Assembly (NCBI GenBank): GCA_030756895.1
Contig: JAVBIX010000063.1
Coordinates: 44,281-92,578 of the forward strand
Source of the DNA: Synechococcus sp. SP2 MAG
GTDB taxonomy: Bacteria > Cyanobacteriota > Cyanobacteriia > PCC-6307 > Cyanobiaceae
Length of the DNA stretch: 48,298 nt
Direction of reading: 5' to 3'
The translations under genes were made by a program, and so were the position numbers. The number at the start of each line of letters is the position of its first letter. The first letter of the stretch is position 1. A model generated the notes under the pieces. That model was not told the origin of the DNA and searched no databases. It saw nothing but the letters and a program-made list of their open reading frames with translations. Shown here one piece after another: positions 9,837-18,529 of the stretch.

Positions 9837-10988
9837 ATGCGCCGGATCACACAGGTCTGTCTGCCCCAGAGCACTGCTAAAGCCGTGCACTCTCAGCCGT
9901 GGTGGCTTCAGATCGATCAGCAAGACCGGATTGTTGATCTGGGAGTCATGCCTGATGGGTCTGCCATGGCCGGTGAAAGCTGGGGTGGAGATGTGCTTAG
10001 CCCGATGGGTGTGGACCTCCAGATCAATGGGGGATTTGGACTGCCGTTCCCAGAGCTGACAGATGCTGCGTTGCCGCAACTCTTGCAACTCCTCGATCAG
10101 CTCTGGCGTGATGGCGTGGAAGCGATCAGTCCCACTTTGGTGACCTGTGGCGTTGAGCCTTTGCGCCGAGCCCTTGCTGTGCTCAGGCAGGCGCGTACCG
10201 CTCACCAGCCCTTGCGCTGCCAGCTGCTTGGTGCCCACTTAGAAGGCCCTTTTCTTGCCGATTCAAGACGGGGAGCCCACCCGCGCCAACACCTCGCCAG
10301 GCCATCCATGGCCGAACTCAAGGCACGCATCAGCGGCTTTGAGCACGAGATTGCACTGGTCACGCTCGCTCCAGAACTCGATGGGGCCGCGGCCTTGATC
10401 GAACACCTGTGTGGGCTGGGCATTCGCGTAGCCCTTGGGCACAGCACAGCGGATGCAACCACGGCCAACGAGGCGTTTAACAGGGGGGTCACGATGCTGA
10501 CCCACAGCTTCAATGCGATGCAGGGATTGCATCACCGCAATCCCGGACCGATCGGAGCCGCCTGCCAACGGGATGACATTGCTCTCGGCCTGATTGCTGA
10601 CGGGGTTCACGTGGACCCCACGATGGCGGTGCTCTTGCAGCGACTGGCCGGCGATCAACTGGTGCTCGTGAGCGACGCACTCGCCCCTTACGGATTAAAA
10701 GACGGGGTTCATCACTGGGATGAGCGTGCGCTTCTGGTTGCGGACGGCACCTGCCGGCTTGAGGATGGAACCCTTGCAGGCGTGACCTTGCCGCTGCTTG
10801 AGGGAGTGAAGCGGCTTGCGCGCTGGAGCTCCCATCCAAGTGCTGCCATTCATGCCGCAACCGTTGCACCCAGGAAGGTCCTGAATGCTGAGGCAACGTT
10901 CCAGCTGCTGGGACGACCTCTGAACGAACTGTTGCGCTGGCATTGGGATAGCGAGACCAAGATCCTCAGCTGGCAACACGCTTACTAA
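9837..10988 (+). CDS. nagA: N-acetylglucosamine-6-phosphate deacetylase
   Basis: A 383-residue amidohydrolase that turns GlcNAc-6-P into GlcN-6-P plus acetate. It has VDLQINGGFG at about residue 59 in place of the usual D-x-H-x-H-G, the metal-binding LLGAHLEGPFLADSRRGAH, RVALGHSTADATTANEAFNRG with a metal His, MLTHSFNAMQGLHHRNPGPIG with another, and the catalytic Asp in LVLVSDALAPYGLKDG. In a phototroph it could serve cell-wall amino-sugar recycling or use of external chitin-derived sugars; nothing adjacent decides this. chlM follows after 27 bases on the same strand. Confidence 0.94.
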   Translation: MRRITQVCLPQSTAKAVHSQPWWLQIDQQDRIVDLGVMPDGSAMAGESWGGDVLSPMGVDLQINGGFGLPFPELTDAALPQLLQLLDQLWRDGVEAISPTLVTCGVEPLRRALAVLRQARTAHQPLRCQLLGAHLEGPFLADSRRGAHPRQHLARPSMAELKARISGFEHEIALVTLAPELDGAAALIEHLCGLGIRVALGHSTADATTANEAFNRGVTMLTHSFNAMQGLHHRNPGPIGAACQRDDIALGLIADGVHVDPTMAVLLQRLAGDQLVLVSDALAPYGLKDGVHHWDERALLVADGTCRLEDGTLAGVTLPLLEGVKRLARWSSHPSAAIHAATVAPRKVLNAEATFQLLGRPLNELLRWHWDSETKILSWQHAY

Positions 10989-11015
10989 AATTCCACGACC
11001 TTTCCGTCTGACGCC

Positions 11016-11729
11016 ATGTCACCCGAGTCCCTGCTGGACGACACGCAGGCTGAAAAGCAGGAGGTAAAGGGGTACTTCGAAACCACAGGCTTTGAACGCT
11101 GGAATCGCATCTACAGCGAAACGGATGATGTCAACAAGGTGCAGCGCAACATCCGTATTGGTCACCTGAAGACCGTGAATGAGGTGTTGAGCTGGATTAA
11201 GGAGAGTGGCGAGCTCAGCGACGTGAGCTTCTGTGATGCGGGCTGCGGTGTGGGCAGCCTCAGCTTGCCCTTAGCAGAGATGGGCGCTGGCTCAATCAGC
11301 GCCAGCGACATTTCTAAAGCGATGGCGAACGAGGCGCAGCGCCGGGCCGAGGAGGCAGGCTTGAACATGAGCAAGCTCAATTTCTTCGCCAGTGATCTCG
11401 AAAGCCTCAGCGGCTCGTTTCACACCGTGTGCTGCCTGGATGTGTTCATTCACTATCCACAACCAGCAGCCGAGGAGATGGTTCGCCATCTCTGCAGCCT
11501 CACCGAGCAAAGGCTGATCGTGAGCTTTGCCCCCTACACCCCTCTGCTGGCATTGCTCAAAGGCATCGGCCAACTGTTCCCTGGCCCCAGCAAAACCACC
11601 CGCGCTTACACCCTGAAGGAAACAGGCATTGTGCAAGCAGCTGAACGCTGTGGATTCAAAATGGTGAGAAGAAGCCTCAACAAAGCGCCCTTTTACTTCT
11701 CACGCCTGGTGGAGTTCCAAAAGGACTGA
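11016..11729 (+). CDS. chlM: Magnesium-protoporphyrin IX O-methyltransferase
   Basis: Methylates the C13 propionate of Mg-protoporphyrin IX, a committed step of chlorophyll synthesis. The 237-residue protein has the typical N-terminus KGYFETTGFERWNRIYSETD, then DVNKVQRNIRIGH, the SAM motif FCDAGCGVGSLSLPLAEMGA, SASDISKAMANEAQRRA, and the ChlM-specific VCCLDVFIHYPQ and LIVSFAPYTPLLALLKGIGQLFPGPSKTTRAY block. It is full length. It sits 27 bases after nagA and is probably co-transcribed with it. It converges with the pseudouridine-synthase-like gene across a 54-base spacer that has no strong terminator. Confidence 0.97.
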   Translation: MSPESLLDDTQAEKQEVKGYFETTGFERWNRIYSETDDVNKVQRNIRIGHLKTVNEVLSWIKESGELSDVSFCDAGCGVGSLSLPLAEMGAGSISASDISKAMANEAQRRAEEAGLNMSKLNFFASDLESLSGSFHTVCCLDVFIHYPQPAAEEMVRHLCSLTEQRLIVSFAPYTPLLALLKGIGQLFPGPSKTTRAYTLKETGIVQAAERCGFKMVRRSLNKAPFYFSRLVEFQKD

Positions 11730-11783
11730 TCTCAATTCACTGATTTCAATCAGCTCGAATCACTTCAGTGGTTGATCGTCGCT

Positions 11784-12767
11784 TCATCGCCCAGCACCGT
11801 CTTGGTCTCTCAACAGCTTGGGAGGCTGAGCATGGAGCGATAGCAACTTGGTGGGCGGCCAAGCCAAACCCTCCAGGCGCCAAGCGTGCAATTGATACCC
11901 ACCATCCCCTGGCGTTGCAGTTGCAGACAGCCCCTGATCGGATTGATACAAGGGATCTCCGAGCAAGGGACACCCCTGTTGGGCGAGATGAATGCGGATC
12001 TGATGGGGGCGGCCCGTATGAATCAACACTTCCAAAAGGTCTGCCGTCTCCCTTCGCTCCCTCAGTTGCACTGAAGAGTGAGCCGATAAGCGCTTACGCA
12101 ATGGCTCCGGCATGGTTGGCTCTGGTCCCCACATCCAACCGAGCAACGGATGTTGCCTCTCCACAACATCGCTTTGGATAACAAGCGTCTGACCTTGTTG
12201 AAGACTCTCCATACGCTGCGTTAAGGCCAGGTACGTTTTTCGGCAATCACCCTCAGGTCGAAATTGCTTCGATAAGCCGGCCCGGGTTTCAGGCCGACGG
12301 GCGCAAACCTGAAGGCCAGACGTGAACCGTCCGAGGCGATGAATAGGCTTTGGCACCAAGGCTTCTCCAACAGAGCGGCTCCTACGCTCCAACAAGGACG
12401 TCAGTGTGTGGGTAAGGAAGCCGCCACCTGGCATCACCGGCAATCCTGAGGGCTTGTTCACGACCAGCACATCGCCGTCATCGTGAACGACCTCCCATTG
12501 ATCAGGAACCGCAGCCTCCACCCAGGGAGGACGCGCCCAACGAATCCAATCGCCAGCCTTCACCTCGACGTTATCGGCACAAGCAAAACCATTCAGGGTG
12601 ATTTCGCCGCTCGCCAAGCGCTGCTGCCAGATCACTGCACAGGAATGGCGATAGCGCTTTGCAAGAAGATCACCCAATCGAGAAGACGATTCCCCTGCTC
12701 CAACCCGATCGCAGTACGTCCAGCCGTTGTTCAACGCCGCCGGTCGCCATCCCGCCGGCTCCGCCAT
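11784..12767 (-). CDS. RluA-family pseudouridine synthase homologue lacking the catalytic Asp
   Basis: A 327-residue protein with an S4-like N-terminal part (RLGDLLAKRYRHSCAVIWQQRLASGEITLNG) and the RluA fold (VVHDDGDVLVVNKPSGLPVMPGG, KTYLALTQ, HTGRPHQIRIHLAQQGCPLLGDPLY). The active-site loop reads KPIHRLGRFTSGL, where the family normally has HRLD. Residue 146 is Gly (codon GGA at 12330-12332), so the aspartate used by all known pseudouridine synthases is absent at this place. It could bind RNA without modifying it, use another residue, or belong to a subfamily with a shifted active site. The start ATG shares a base with the stop of the upstream response regulator (TGATG), suggesting coupled translation. 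Confidence 0.88.
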   Translation of the reverse strand: MAEPAGWRPAALNNGWTYCDRVGAGESSSRLGDLLAKRYRHSCAVIWQQRLASGEITLNGFACADNVEVKAGDWIRWARPPWVEAAVPDQWEVVHDDGDVLVVNKPSGLPVMPGGGFLTHTLTSLLERRSRSVGEALVPKPIHRLGRFTSGLQVCARRPETRAGLSKQFRPEGDCRKTYLALTQRMESLQQGQTLVIQSDVVERQHPLLGWMWGPEPTMPEPLRKRLSAHSSVQLRERRETADLLEVLIHTGRPHQIRIHLAQQGCPLLGDPLYQSDQGLSATATPGDGGYQLHAWRLEGLAWPPTKLLSLHAQPPKLLRDQDGAGR

Positions 12768-13480
12768 CAGTTCACAAGGTGATGTTGAAGGGCATAACGC
12801 ACGAGCTCCGTGCGGCTGGAGGTTTCCGTTTTGATGAAGAGCCGGCTCACGTACTTCTCCACATTGCGAATCGAGGTCTCGAGCTGCCGCGCGATCTCCT
12901 TATTCATCAGACCCTCTGCCACAAGCTGCAACACACTTGCCTCCCGTGGCGTGAAATTGTGTTGGACCGGGTCCTGATTGGGTAGGGCATCTGCCTGGGC
13001 GAGAAGCGAGCGGATCTCTGTGATCTGCTTGGCCATCTGCCCCATATCGGTGTCAGCGAAGCGAGCTGCCTCCTGCAATAAGCGCTGCTGCCGTTGGGCA
13101 ACATTTCGGACCCTCGCGACGAGTTCATCGGGGTCAAATGGTTTGGGGATGTAGTCATCCACGCCTGCGAGATACCCCTGAGTGCGATCCGCCGTCATTC
13201 CTTTGGCGGTCAGAAAAATCACTGGCGTTCCTCCCAGACGCTCGTCTTCGCGGAGCTTGCGAAGCAAGCCATAGCCATCGAGGCGAGGCATCATCACGTC
13301 GCTAATGACGACATCGGGCAGCATTTGCTGGGCTTTACTGAAGCCTTCTTCCCCGTCCTCGGCCGTCGTGACATCAAACCCTTCGTCCTCTAAGTAGGCC
13401 TGAACGGCGGTGCGCAATCCAGGCTCGTCATCGACGAGCAGTAGCCGTGGGGTCACAACCTCGCTAGGGGTCTCCGTCAT
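12767..13480 (-). CDS. NarL/LuxR-type response regulator, probably Rre1/Ycf29
   Basis: A 237-residue regulator. The receiver domain (residues ~12-125) shows LLLVDDEPGLRTA, the phospho-acceptor in VVISDVMMPRLDGYGLL, PVIFLTAKG with the conserved Lys, and VDDYIPKPFDPDEL. A helical linker leads to a LuxR-type HTH: FTPREASVLQLVAEGLMNKEIARQLETSIRNVEKYVSRLFIK. The one LuxR-type regulator kept in picocyanobacteria and in red-algal plastids (ycf29) is Rre1, which works with Hik2/Hik34 in Synechocystis stress responses. That identity is inferred from architecture. It overlaps the next gene by one base, and 33 bases separate it from the upstream secreted-protein gene. Confidence 0.88.
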   Translation of the reverse strand: MTETPSEVVTPRLLLVDDEPGLRTAVQAYLEDEGFDVTTAEDGEEGFSKAQQMLPDVVISDVMMPRLDGYGLLRKLREDERLGGTPVIFLTAKGMTADRTQGYLAGVDDYIPKPFDPDELVARVRNVAQRQQRLLQEAARFADTDMGQMAKQITEIRSLLAQADALPNQDPVQHNFTPREASVLQLVAEGLMNKEIARQLETSIRNVEKYVSRLFIKTETSSRTELVRYALQHHLVN

Positions 13481-13513
13481 GGACCTGACATATCTACGTG
13501 AAATCTAGAGGCG

Positions 13514-14029
13514 CTATTGGCTTGGCAACTGCAAAATTTCTTGGGATTCCACCTGCAGAGTGGAAAAACCCAACTCCTTGGCCTTGTCTTTCAACAAAGA
13601 GGGATCTTGACCACCAAGCTCTGGCTCACAGGCAGCCCACCACACCAGATGATGCTCTCGATTCGCCGGGGTAATCAAACCACCAGGGTTGAGTCGATTG
13701 AGGTAGATCGCGGTCTTGTCGCGCGTCACACGCATGGGCTCAGTACGACTACAACTCACCGATTCCGTTGGGATGATCAGATTTTCAGGCGATTCCCTCC
13801 AAAGCTTGTATCGCTTTAGATCAGGATCAGCCGAATCCACCTGGACGGCAAAAATTCCGAGCGTAGAAGTGCCTCCCACCTCACGCGTCTCGAGCACGAC
13901 CAGATCGGCAGGCCGCGACGCCCGCATTTGTTCAAGCACTTTCTGTCGCACGGATTTCTCTGCCCAGCCTGGCTGCACGACACTGATCGCGAGCAGACTC
14001 AAGCTGGTGATCCAATAAGCCGCACGCAT
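13514..14029 (-). CDS. Secreted hypothetical protein
   Basis: Starting at ATG 14027-14029 this gives 171 residues with a good Sec signal peptide (RAAYWITSLSLLAISVVQPGWA, cleavage after AWA-like GWA). The mature part begins with a helix (SVRQKVLEQMRASRPADLVVLE) and continues as a mixed domain with two Cys (VSCSRTE and WWAACEPE), possibly a disulfide. I recognise no family; it is probably a picocyanobacterial orphan. The frame runs open upstream into the antisense of the cysteine desulfurase, but the signal peptide fixes the start. The divergent iscS-like gene begins 24 bases away. It lies upstream of the response-regulator gene on the same strand. Confidence 0.72.
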   Translation of the reverse strand: MRAAYWITSLSLLAISVVQPGWAEKSVRQKVLEQMRASRPADLVVLETREVGGTSTLGIFAVQVDSADPDLKRYKLWRESPENLIIPTESVSCSRTEPMRVTRDKTAIYLNRLNPGGLITPANREHHLVWWAACEPELGGQDPSLLKDKAKELGFSTLQVESQEILQLPSQ

Positions 14030-14053
14030 CAGATAGGACGACAAACTCACACC

Positions 14054-15235
14054 ATGCTGCCAAGCCCTGAAGCCGTCTTGACTCAATCGGCACCTATTGC
14101 CCTCGACCATCAAGCCACAACGCCGTGTCACCAGGATGTGGTGACGGCCATGGAGCCCTGGTGGACTGAACAGTGGGGAAATCCTTCTAGCCGGCAACAT
14201 CGGCTCGGGCTGACGGCCGCCGCAGCCGTGCAAGTGGCCCGAGAGCAATTAAGCGATTGCCTGAACTGCTCAAGCGAACAGCTGATCTTCACCAGCGGGG
14301 CCACAGAAGCCAACAACATTGCCCTGCTCGGACATGCACGAGCCATCTCCCGCGAGAGAGGAAAAGCAGGGCATCTGATCAGCATGGTCAGCGAACATCA
14401 TGCTGTTCTCGACCCCCTGCGGCAGCTTCAGCGCGAGGGCTTTCGCATCACCCTTCTCTCGCCAGAGCCAGATGGTCTCCTCGACCCCAAAAAGCTTGAG
14501 GCCGCCATCACTGAAGACACCCAATTAGTGAGTGTGATGCTGGCCAATAACGAAATCGGCGTCATCCAGCCACTCCCTGAACTCGCGGCCATTTGCAGAG
14601 ATCAAGGGGTATCGCTGCATAGCGATGCCGCTCAAGCCTTCGGCCACATCCCCTTGGATAGCAAAAGTCTTGGCGCAGATTTTCTCAGCCTGAGCGCCCA
14701 CAAACTGAACGGACCGAAGGGGATCGGCGCTCTGATTTGCAACCCAGACCTACCGATCGAGCCACTGCAATGGGGAGGGGGGCAAGAACGGGGGTTGAGA
14801 CCTGGAACCTTGCCGGTGCCACTCATCATCGGATTTGCCAAAGCGGCTGAGTTGGCACGAAGCGATCTCGCTAGCCGCAGTCAACGCCTCGAAGGTTTGC
14901 GCAATCGGCTTTGGGAGGGCTTGAAGCAGAGGCAACCAACGGTGCTTCTCAACGGAAATGCCATGGCTCGACTGCCGCACAATCTCAACATCACCGTTCC
15001 AGGCGTCTCGGGAAGCAAGCTGCATCGTGCACTGCGGTCCAGCGTGGCCTGTAGCAGTGGGTCAGCCTGCAGTCGCGGTGAGCCGTCCCACGTGCTGATG
15101 GCCTTAGGACGAAGCCGCCAAGAGGCGGAAGCCTCCCTACGACTCAGCCTGGGGCGCAGCAGCACTGAGCACGAGATCGACCAAGCCATTCAGGCCATTA
15201 ACGGCGTCATCCACCAATTGCGTCATAAACCATGA
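14054..15235 (+). CDS. Cysteine desulfurase (NifS/IscS group)
   Basis: A class V PLP aminotransferase fold protein that removes sulfur from cysteine for Fe-S clusters and thio-tRNA. It has ALDHQATTPCHQDVVTAM at the N-terminus, the FTSGATEANNIALLGHAR phosphate loop, MVSEHHAVLDPLR, VSLHSDAAQAFGHIP, the PLP Lys in LSLSAHKLNGPKGIGALIC, and the catalytic Cys loop VACSSGSACSRGEPSHVL. The long loop around the Cys marks group I (NifS/IscS) rather than SufS. I set the start at ATG 14054; the open frame extends upstream but overlaps the divergent gene. 393 residues. Confidence 0.93.
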   Translation: MLPSPEAVLTQSAPIALDHQATTPCHQDVVTAMEPWWTEQWGNPSSRQHRLGLTAAAAVQVAREQLSDCLNCSSEQLIFTSGATEANNIALLGHARAISRERGKAGHLISMVSEHHAVLDPLRQLQREGFRITLLSPEPDGLLDPKKLEAAITEDTQLVSVMLANNEIGVIQPLPELAAICRDQGVSLHSDAAQAFGHIPLDSKSLGADFLSLSAHKLNGPKGIGALICNPDLPIEPLQWGGGQERGLRPGTLPVPLIIGFAKAAELARSDLASRSQRLEGLRNRLWEGLKQRQPTVLLNGNAMARLPHNLNITVPGVSGSKLHRALRSSVACSSGSACSRGEPSHVLMALGRSRQEAEASLRLSLGRSSTEHEIDQAIQAINGVIHQLRHKP

Positions 15236-15290
15236 AATAAATGGTGCTGCTCGCTACTTTCCGGCCAAGCCTTCTCATCAACATCTGGCC

Positions 15291-16049
15291 ATGAGCGACA
15301 CCACGGAGAGCAGCAGGCTCCACGTCCTGCAAGCGATTGAAGATGGCTGGTCAGGCTTCTGCAAAGCCCCATTGCCCTTTGTGCTTTTCACCCTGCTATC
15401 GGGGGCGTTAGGGCTGATCTTTCAGGTGATGAGCCATGCAGCCACCGTCAGATCCTCTGCAGGGTCAGGCTTCGATCCAGGCACCGTCCTGCTGATGATT
15501 GTCTCCGTGATTGGCAGCACCGTGATCAGCCTATGGGCGGTTACAGGTCTGATTCGCGGAGCATGGAAGGCCCTTAGTGGCCATAAGCCCTCATTTGGAG
15601 ACCTCACCCACTGGGATGGCCAAGCCGCAGGTCGCCTGTTCATTAACCAGCTAGTGCTGGCCGTAGTTCTTGCGATCATTTTGTTCATCGCCATTGCCAT
15701 TGGCACTGGCCTGTTCCAGATCAATCAGGCCTTGGCCGTGATTCCTGGCCTCGTGGCTGGCATCGTGTTCCTGTATTTGGGAGTAAACCAAAAGTTCCTT
15801 CCCTTCATCGCGATCATGGGAGAGGGCAATCCTCTTCAAAAAATCCAGCGCGGCAGAGCCGTCGTGGATCCCAGCTGGGGGTGGATGCTCTTGCTCCTGA
15901 TCGTGGAAGTTGTGATCCTGGGCCTTGGACTTCTACTCAACGGAGTGGGCCTTCTGGTGGCTAGCCCCTTGGTGATCTGCATCTCAACAGCGGCCTATCG
16001 CCAACTGTTTGGCACAGAAGACCAAACCGGTTTTCTTAGCGAGAGCTGA
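15291..16049 (+). CDS. Polytopic membrane protein of unknown function
   Basis: A 252-residue protein with five to six hydrophobic segments: FVLFTLLSGALGLIFQVM, VLLMIVSVIGSTVISLWAV, LVLAVVLAIILFIAIAIGTG, ALAVIPGLVAGIVFLYL and a long C-terminal pair around LLLLIVEVVILGLGLLLNGVGLLV. A short N-terminal cytosolic stretch (ESSRLHVLQAIEDGWSGFCKAP) and a positively charged loop (QKIQRGRAVVDPSWGW) resemble the glycerophosphoryl-diester or DUF975-like integral proteins, but I cannot assign a family. Its 3' end overlaps the convergent DUF456 gene by 14 bases, and its likely terminator lies inside that gene at 16162-16192. Confidence 0.82.
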   Translation: MSDTTESSRLHVLQAIEDGWSGFCKAPLPFVLFTLLSGALGLIFQVMSHAATVRSSAGSGFDPGTVLLMIVSVIGSTVISLWAVTGLIRGAWKALSGHKPSFGDLTHWDGQAAGRLFINQLVLAVVLAIILFIAIAIGTGLFQINQALAVIPGLVAGIVFLYLGVNQKFLPFIAIMGEGNPLQKIQRGRAVVDPSWGWMLLLLIVEVVILGLGLLLNGVGLLVASPLVICISTAAYRQLFGTEDQTGFLSES

Positions 16050-16341
16050 GTCCGATAAAAGCCACCAGGCCGAGCAATGCCAAGGCCAATTGAGCCAGAC
16101 GACTCACCAGAAGTCCGGCCACAACAGCCAATCCCACCACGGATCCCTGGCGCAGGGCCTCAAGCCACCCCAAATTCCGGGGTGGCTTTTTTGTGACCCA
16201 GGTCTCCACCACCAGCGCACCAAGCCAAGGGCCGAACAAGGCCCCAAGCAGTGGGCCTCCAAAAGGCAAGGCCGGAAGAAGGCCCAACACTGCCAAGAAC
16301 AGCCCTACCCCCGCCCCTGCTGCAGACCAAGGGATGCTCAT
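16036..16341 (-). CDS. DUF456 family small membrane protein
   Basis: A 101-residue Gly/Ala-rich protein with two to three hydrophobic segments. The DUF456 pattern is present: [27 protein letters not shown] near residues 20-48, followed by a basic loop and the final pair [35 protein letters not shown]. The function is unknown; glycine zippers suggest tight helix packing. The start overlaps the rsmH stop (ATGA), so it is probably translated by coupling. Residues [13 protein letters not shown] are encoded by the complement of a strong plus-strand terminator hairpin. Confidence 0.8.
   Translation of the reverse strand: MSIPWSAAGAGVGLFLAVLGLLPALPFGGPLLGALFGPWLGALVVETWVTKKPPRNLGWLEALRQGSVVGLAVVAGLLVSRLAQLALALLGLVAFIGLSSR
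16162..16192 (+). terminator. Intrinsic terminator inside the antisense DUF456 gene
   Basis: A perfect 10-base stem (AAGCCACCCC pairing with GGGGTGGCTT), 7-base loop AAATTCC, then a T-run ending at 16192. Oriented to stop plus-strand transcription from the 15291-16049 membrane-protein gene, about 110 bases after its stop codon. On the minus strand the hairpin lacks a T-run. Confidence 0.85.
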
Positions 16342-17270
16342 CCTTCGGGCCGAGCGGTGTCGGGCCTCCGCCTGGCAATTCTGAGTTTTGCGCTGCGACT
16401 GCGCGGATTGTCTGCCTGCTCCTGTTCTGACGCCATCAACGGTTTGCGCGTGACCCGTTCGAGCCGCTCGTCCTGAAGAAAGGCGGTTTTAACCCGGCGG
16501 TCCTCCAACGAATGAAAACTGATGATCGCGAGGAGACCATCAGGCTTCAGCCAACCGGGCGCAATCTGCAGCAATCGGTCCAGCACTCCCAGTTCATCGT
16601 TCACAGCAATCCGCAATGCCTGAAAGGTGCGCGTGGCGGGATGAATCCTTCCCCGCCTGGCTTTCGGGGGGTAACAACCAGCCACGGCATAGGCCAACGC
16701 CGCCGTGCCCGAATAGGCGCCTTCTGCCTCCAGATCCGCCTTGATCCGTCGAGCAATCCTGCGAGACAAGCGTTCCTCGCCAAAGGCGTAAATCAAGTCA
16801 GCCAGGGCATTCACATCCAGCCGCTCGATCAGCTCCGCTGCCGTTTCAGCTCCAGCCGCTGGGTTCATGCGCATGTCCAAAGGACCATCCAGCCGGAAGC
16901 TGAATCCTCTGGAGGCCACATCTAATTGGGGACTGCTCACCCCAAGGTCTGCCAGCACCAGAGACACCTGTTCCTGTGGTTTAAACCCAGCAAAGTTGAC
17001 CGGCACGATCTGGACGCGCTCAAGGAAGCGCTCCAGCTTTGAAGCAGCAGCAGCCCTGGCCGTGGGATCCTGATCCAATCCAATCAATTGCAGGCCAGGA
17101 CAGCGTTCCAGGATGAGTTCGCTATGACCACCACCGCCAAGAGTGGCATCAATCACAGCTGTGTTTTGCCAAAGGGATGGGGGCTGCTCAGACAAAACCT
17201 GCATCAGCGTTTCAGCCAATACGGGCACGTGGCTAAACGCCACACCAGAAGACAGCGAGTGATCGGGCAT
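16338..17270 (-). CDS. rsmH: 16S rRNA (cytosine-1402-N4)-methyltransferase
   Basis: RsmH (MraW), which N4-methylates C1402 in the ribosomal P site. The 310-residue protein shows [13 protein letters not shown], the SAM motif [66 protein letters not shown] (family signature), [16 protein letters not shown] and [16 protein letters not shown]. Full length. It is followed by DUF456 with a 4-base ATGA overlap and diverges from ndhH across 45 bases. It is not near ftsI/mra genes here. Confidence 0.97.
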   Translation of the reverse strand: MPDHSLSSGVAFSHVPVLAETLMQVLSEQPPSLWQNTAVIDATLGGGGHSELILERCPGLQLIGLDQDPTARAAAASKLERFLERVQIVPVNFAGFKPQEQVSLVLADLGVSSPQLDVASRGFSFRLDGPLDMRMNPAAGAETAAELIERLDVNALADLIYAFGEERLSRRIARRIKADLEAEGAYSGTAALAYAVAGCYPPKARRGRIHPATRTFQALRIAVNDELGVLDRLLQIAPGWLKPDGLLAIISFHSLEDRRVKTAFLQDERLERVTRKPLMASEQEQADNPRSRSAKLRIARRRPDTARPEG

Positions 17271-17315
17271 CGGTCCTTCCTAAGATCCCGATAACGCAAT
17301 GAACCTCGGCTCACC

Positions 17316-18500
17316 ATGACGCAGCTGGAAACGCGCACCGAGCCGATGGTGGTCAACTTCGGCCCCCATCACCCCTCCATGCATGGGGTGCTGAGGCTCG
17401 TCGTAACCCTGGACGGTGAAGACGTTGTGGATTGCGAGCCGGTGATCGGCTATCTCCACCGCGGCATGGAGAAGATCGCCGAGAACCGCACCAACGTGAT
17501 GTACGTGCCCTACGTAAGCCGTATGGACTACGCCGCGGGCATGTTTTACGAAGCGGTTGTGGTGAATGCTCCAGAGCGCCTCGCCAATATTCCTGTGCCC
17601 AAGAGGGCTAGCTATATCCGGGTTTTGATGCTGGAGCTCAACCGGATCGCCAACCATTTGCTCTGGCTTGGCCCCTTCCTCGCTGATGTTGGTGCCCAAA
17701 CACCTTTCTTTTACATCTTCCGTGAACGGGAGATGATCTACGACCTCTGGGAAGCGGCCACGGGTCAGCGACTCATCAACAACAACTATTTCCGCATCGG
17801 TGGTGTTGCAGCCGACTTGCCCTGGGGCTGGTTGGAAAAATGTCGCGATTTTTGCGATTGGTTTGGTCCGAAAATCGATGAGTACGAAAAACTCATCACC
17901 AACAACCCAATCTTCCGACGCCGCATCGAAGGACTAGGCGTGATCGGCCGAGAAGAGGCGATTAATTGGAGCTTGTCAGGTCCAATGCTGCGGGCCTCTG
18001 GCGTGCCTTGGGATCTCCGCAAGGTGGATCACTACGAGTGTTACGACGATTTCGATTGGGATGTGGTCTGCGAGAAGGAGGGTGACTGCTTTGCTCGCTA
18101 TCGGGTGCGCATCGAAGAGATGCGTCAATCACTAAAAATTCTCCGCCAAGCCTGCGACATGATCCCCGGCGGCCCCACAGAGAATCTCGAAGCCCACCGG
18201 ATGGCAGAAGGCAAAGAGAGCCCCTTTGCCGGATTCGACTATCAGTACGTGGCCAAAAAAGTGGCGCCTACGTTCAAGATCCCGAATGGCGAGCTGTACA
18301 CCCGCCTGGAATCAGGCAAAGGCGAAATCGGAGTTTTCATCCAAGGCAACAACGATGTGACCCCCTGGCGCTTCAAGATCAGGGCCGCTGACAGCAACAA
18401 CCTCCAAATCCTTCCTCACATCCTCAAGGGACACAAAGTTGCCGACATCATGGCGATCTTGGGCTCCATCGACGTGATCATGGGATCCGTTGATCGTTGA
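17316..18500 (+). CDS. ndhH: NAD(P)H-quinone oxidoreductase subunit H
   Basis: The 49-kDa-type subunit of the cyanobacterial NDH-1 complex, which takes electrons from ferredoxin to plastoquinone in cyclic electron flow, respiration and CO2 uptake. 394 residues with [23 protein letters not shown] at the N-terminus, [52 protein letters not shown], the [15 protein letters not shown] block, and a C-terminal [25 protein letters not shown]. Full length with no oddity. menI follows on the same strand. Confidence 0.98.
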   Translation: MTQLETRTEPMVVNFGPHHPSMHGVLRLVVTLDGEDVVDCEPVIGYLHRGMEKIAENRTNVMYVPYVSRMDYAAGMFYEAVVVNAPERLANIPVPKRASYIRVLMLELNRIANHLLWLGPFLADVGAQTPFFYIFREREMIYDLWEAATGQRLINNNYFRIGGVAADLPWGWLEKCRDFCDWFGPKIDEYEKLITNNPIFRRRIEGLGVIGREEAINWSLSGPMLRASGVPWDLRKVDHYECYDDFDWDVVCEKEGDCFARYRVRIEEMRQSLKILRQACDMIPGGPTENLEAHRMAEGKESPFAGFDYQYVAKKVAPTFKIPNGELYTRLESGKGEIGVFIQGNNDVTPWRFKIRAADSNNLQILPHILKGHKVADIMAILGSIDVIMGSVDR

Positions 18501-18529
18501 TTTCTCTAGATCCAACTTGTCATTAATCC

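Noticed and set aside
9780-10238. Long N-terminal extension of PurE antisense to nagA
   Set aside because: PurE is normally 160-185 residues; the extra sequence has no similarity to any known domain and mirrors nagA codons.
11730-11783. Possible terminator between chlM and the pseudouridine-synthase-like gene
   Set aside because: Only 5-base stems (CTGAT/ATCAG) without a T-run; too weak to call.
14030-14248. Extension of the secreted protein gene into the antisense of the cysteine desulfurase
   Set aside because: The signal peptide begins at ATG 14029, and the extension is antisense to conserved enzyme sequence.
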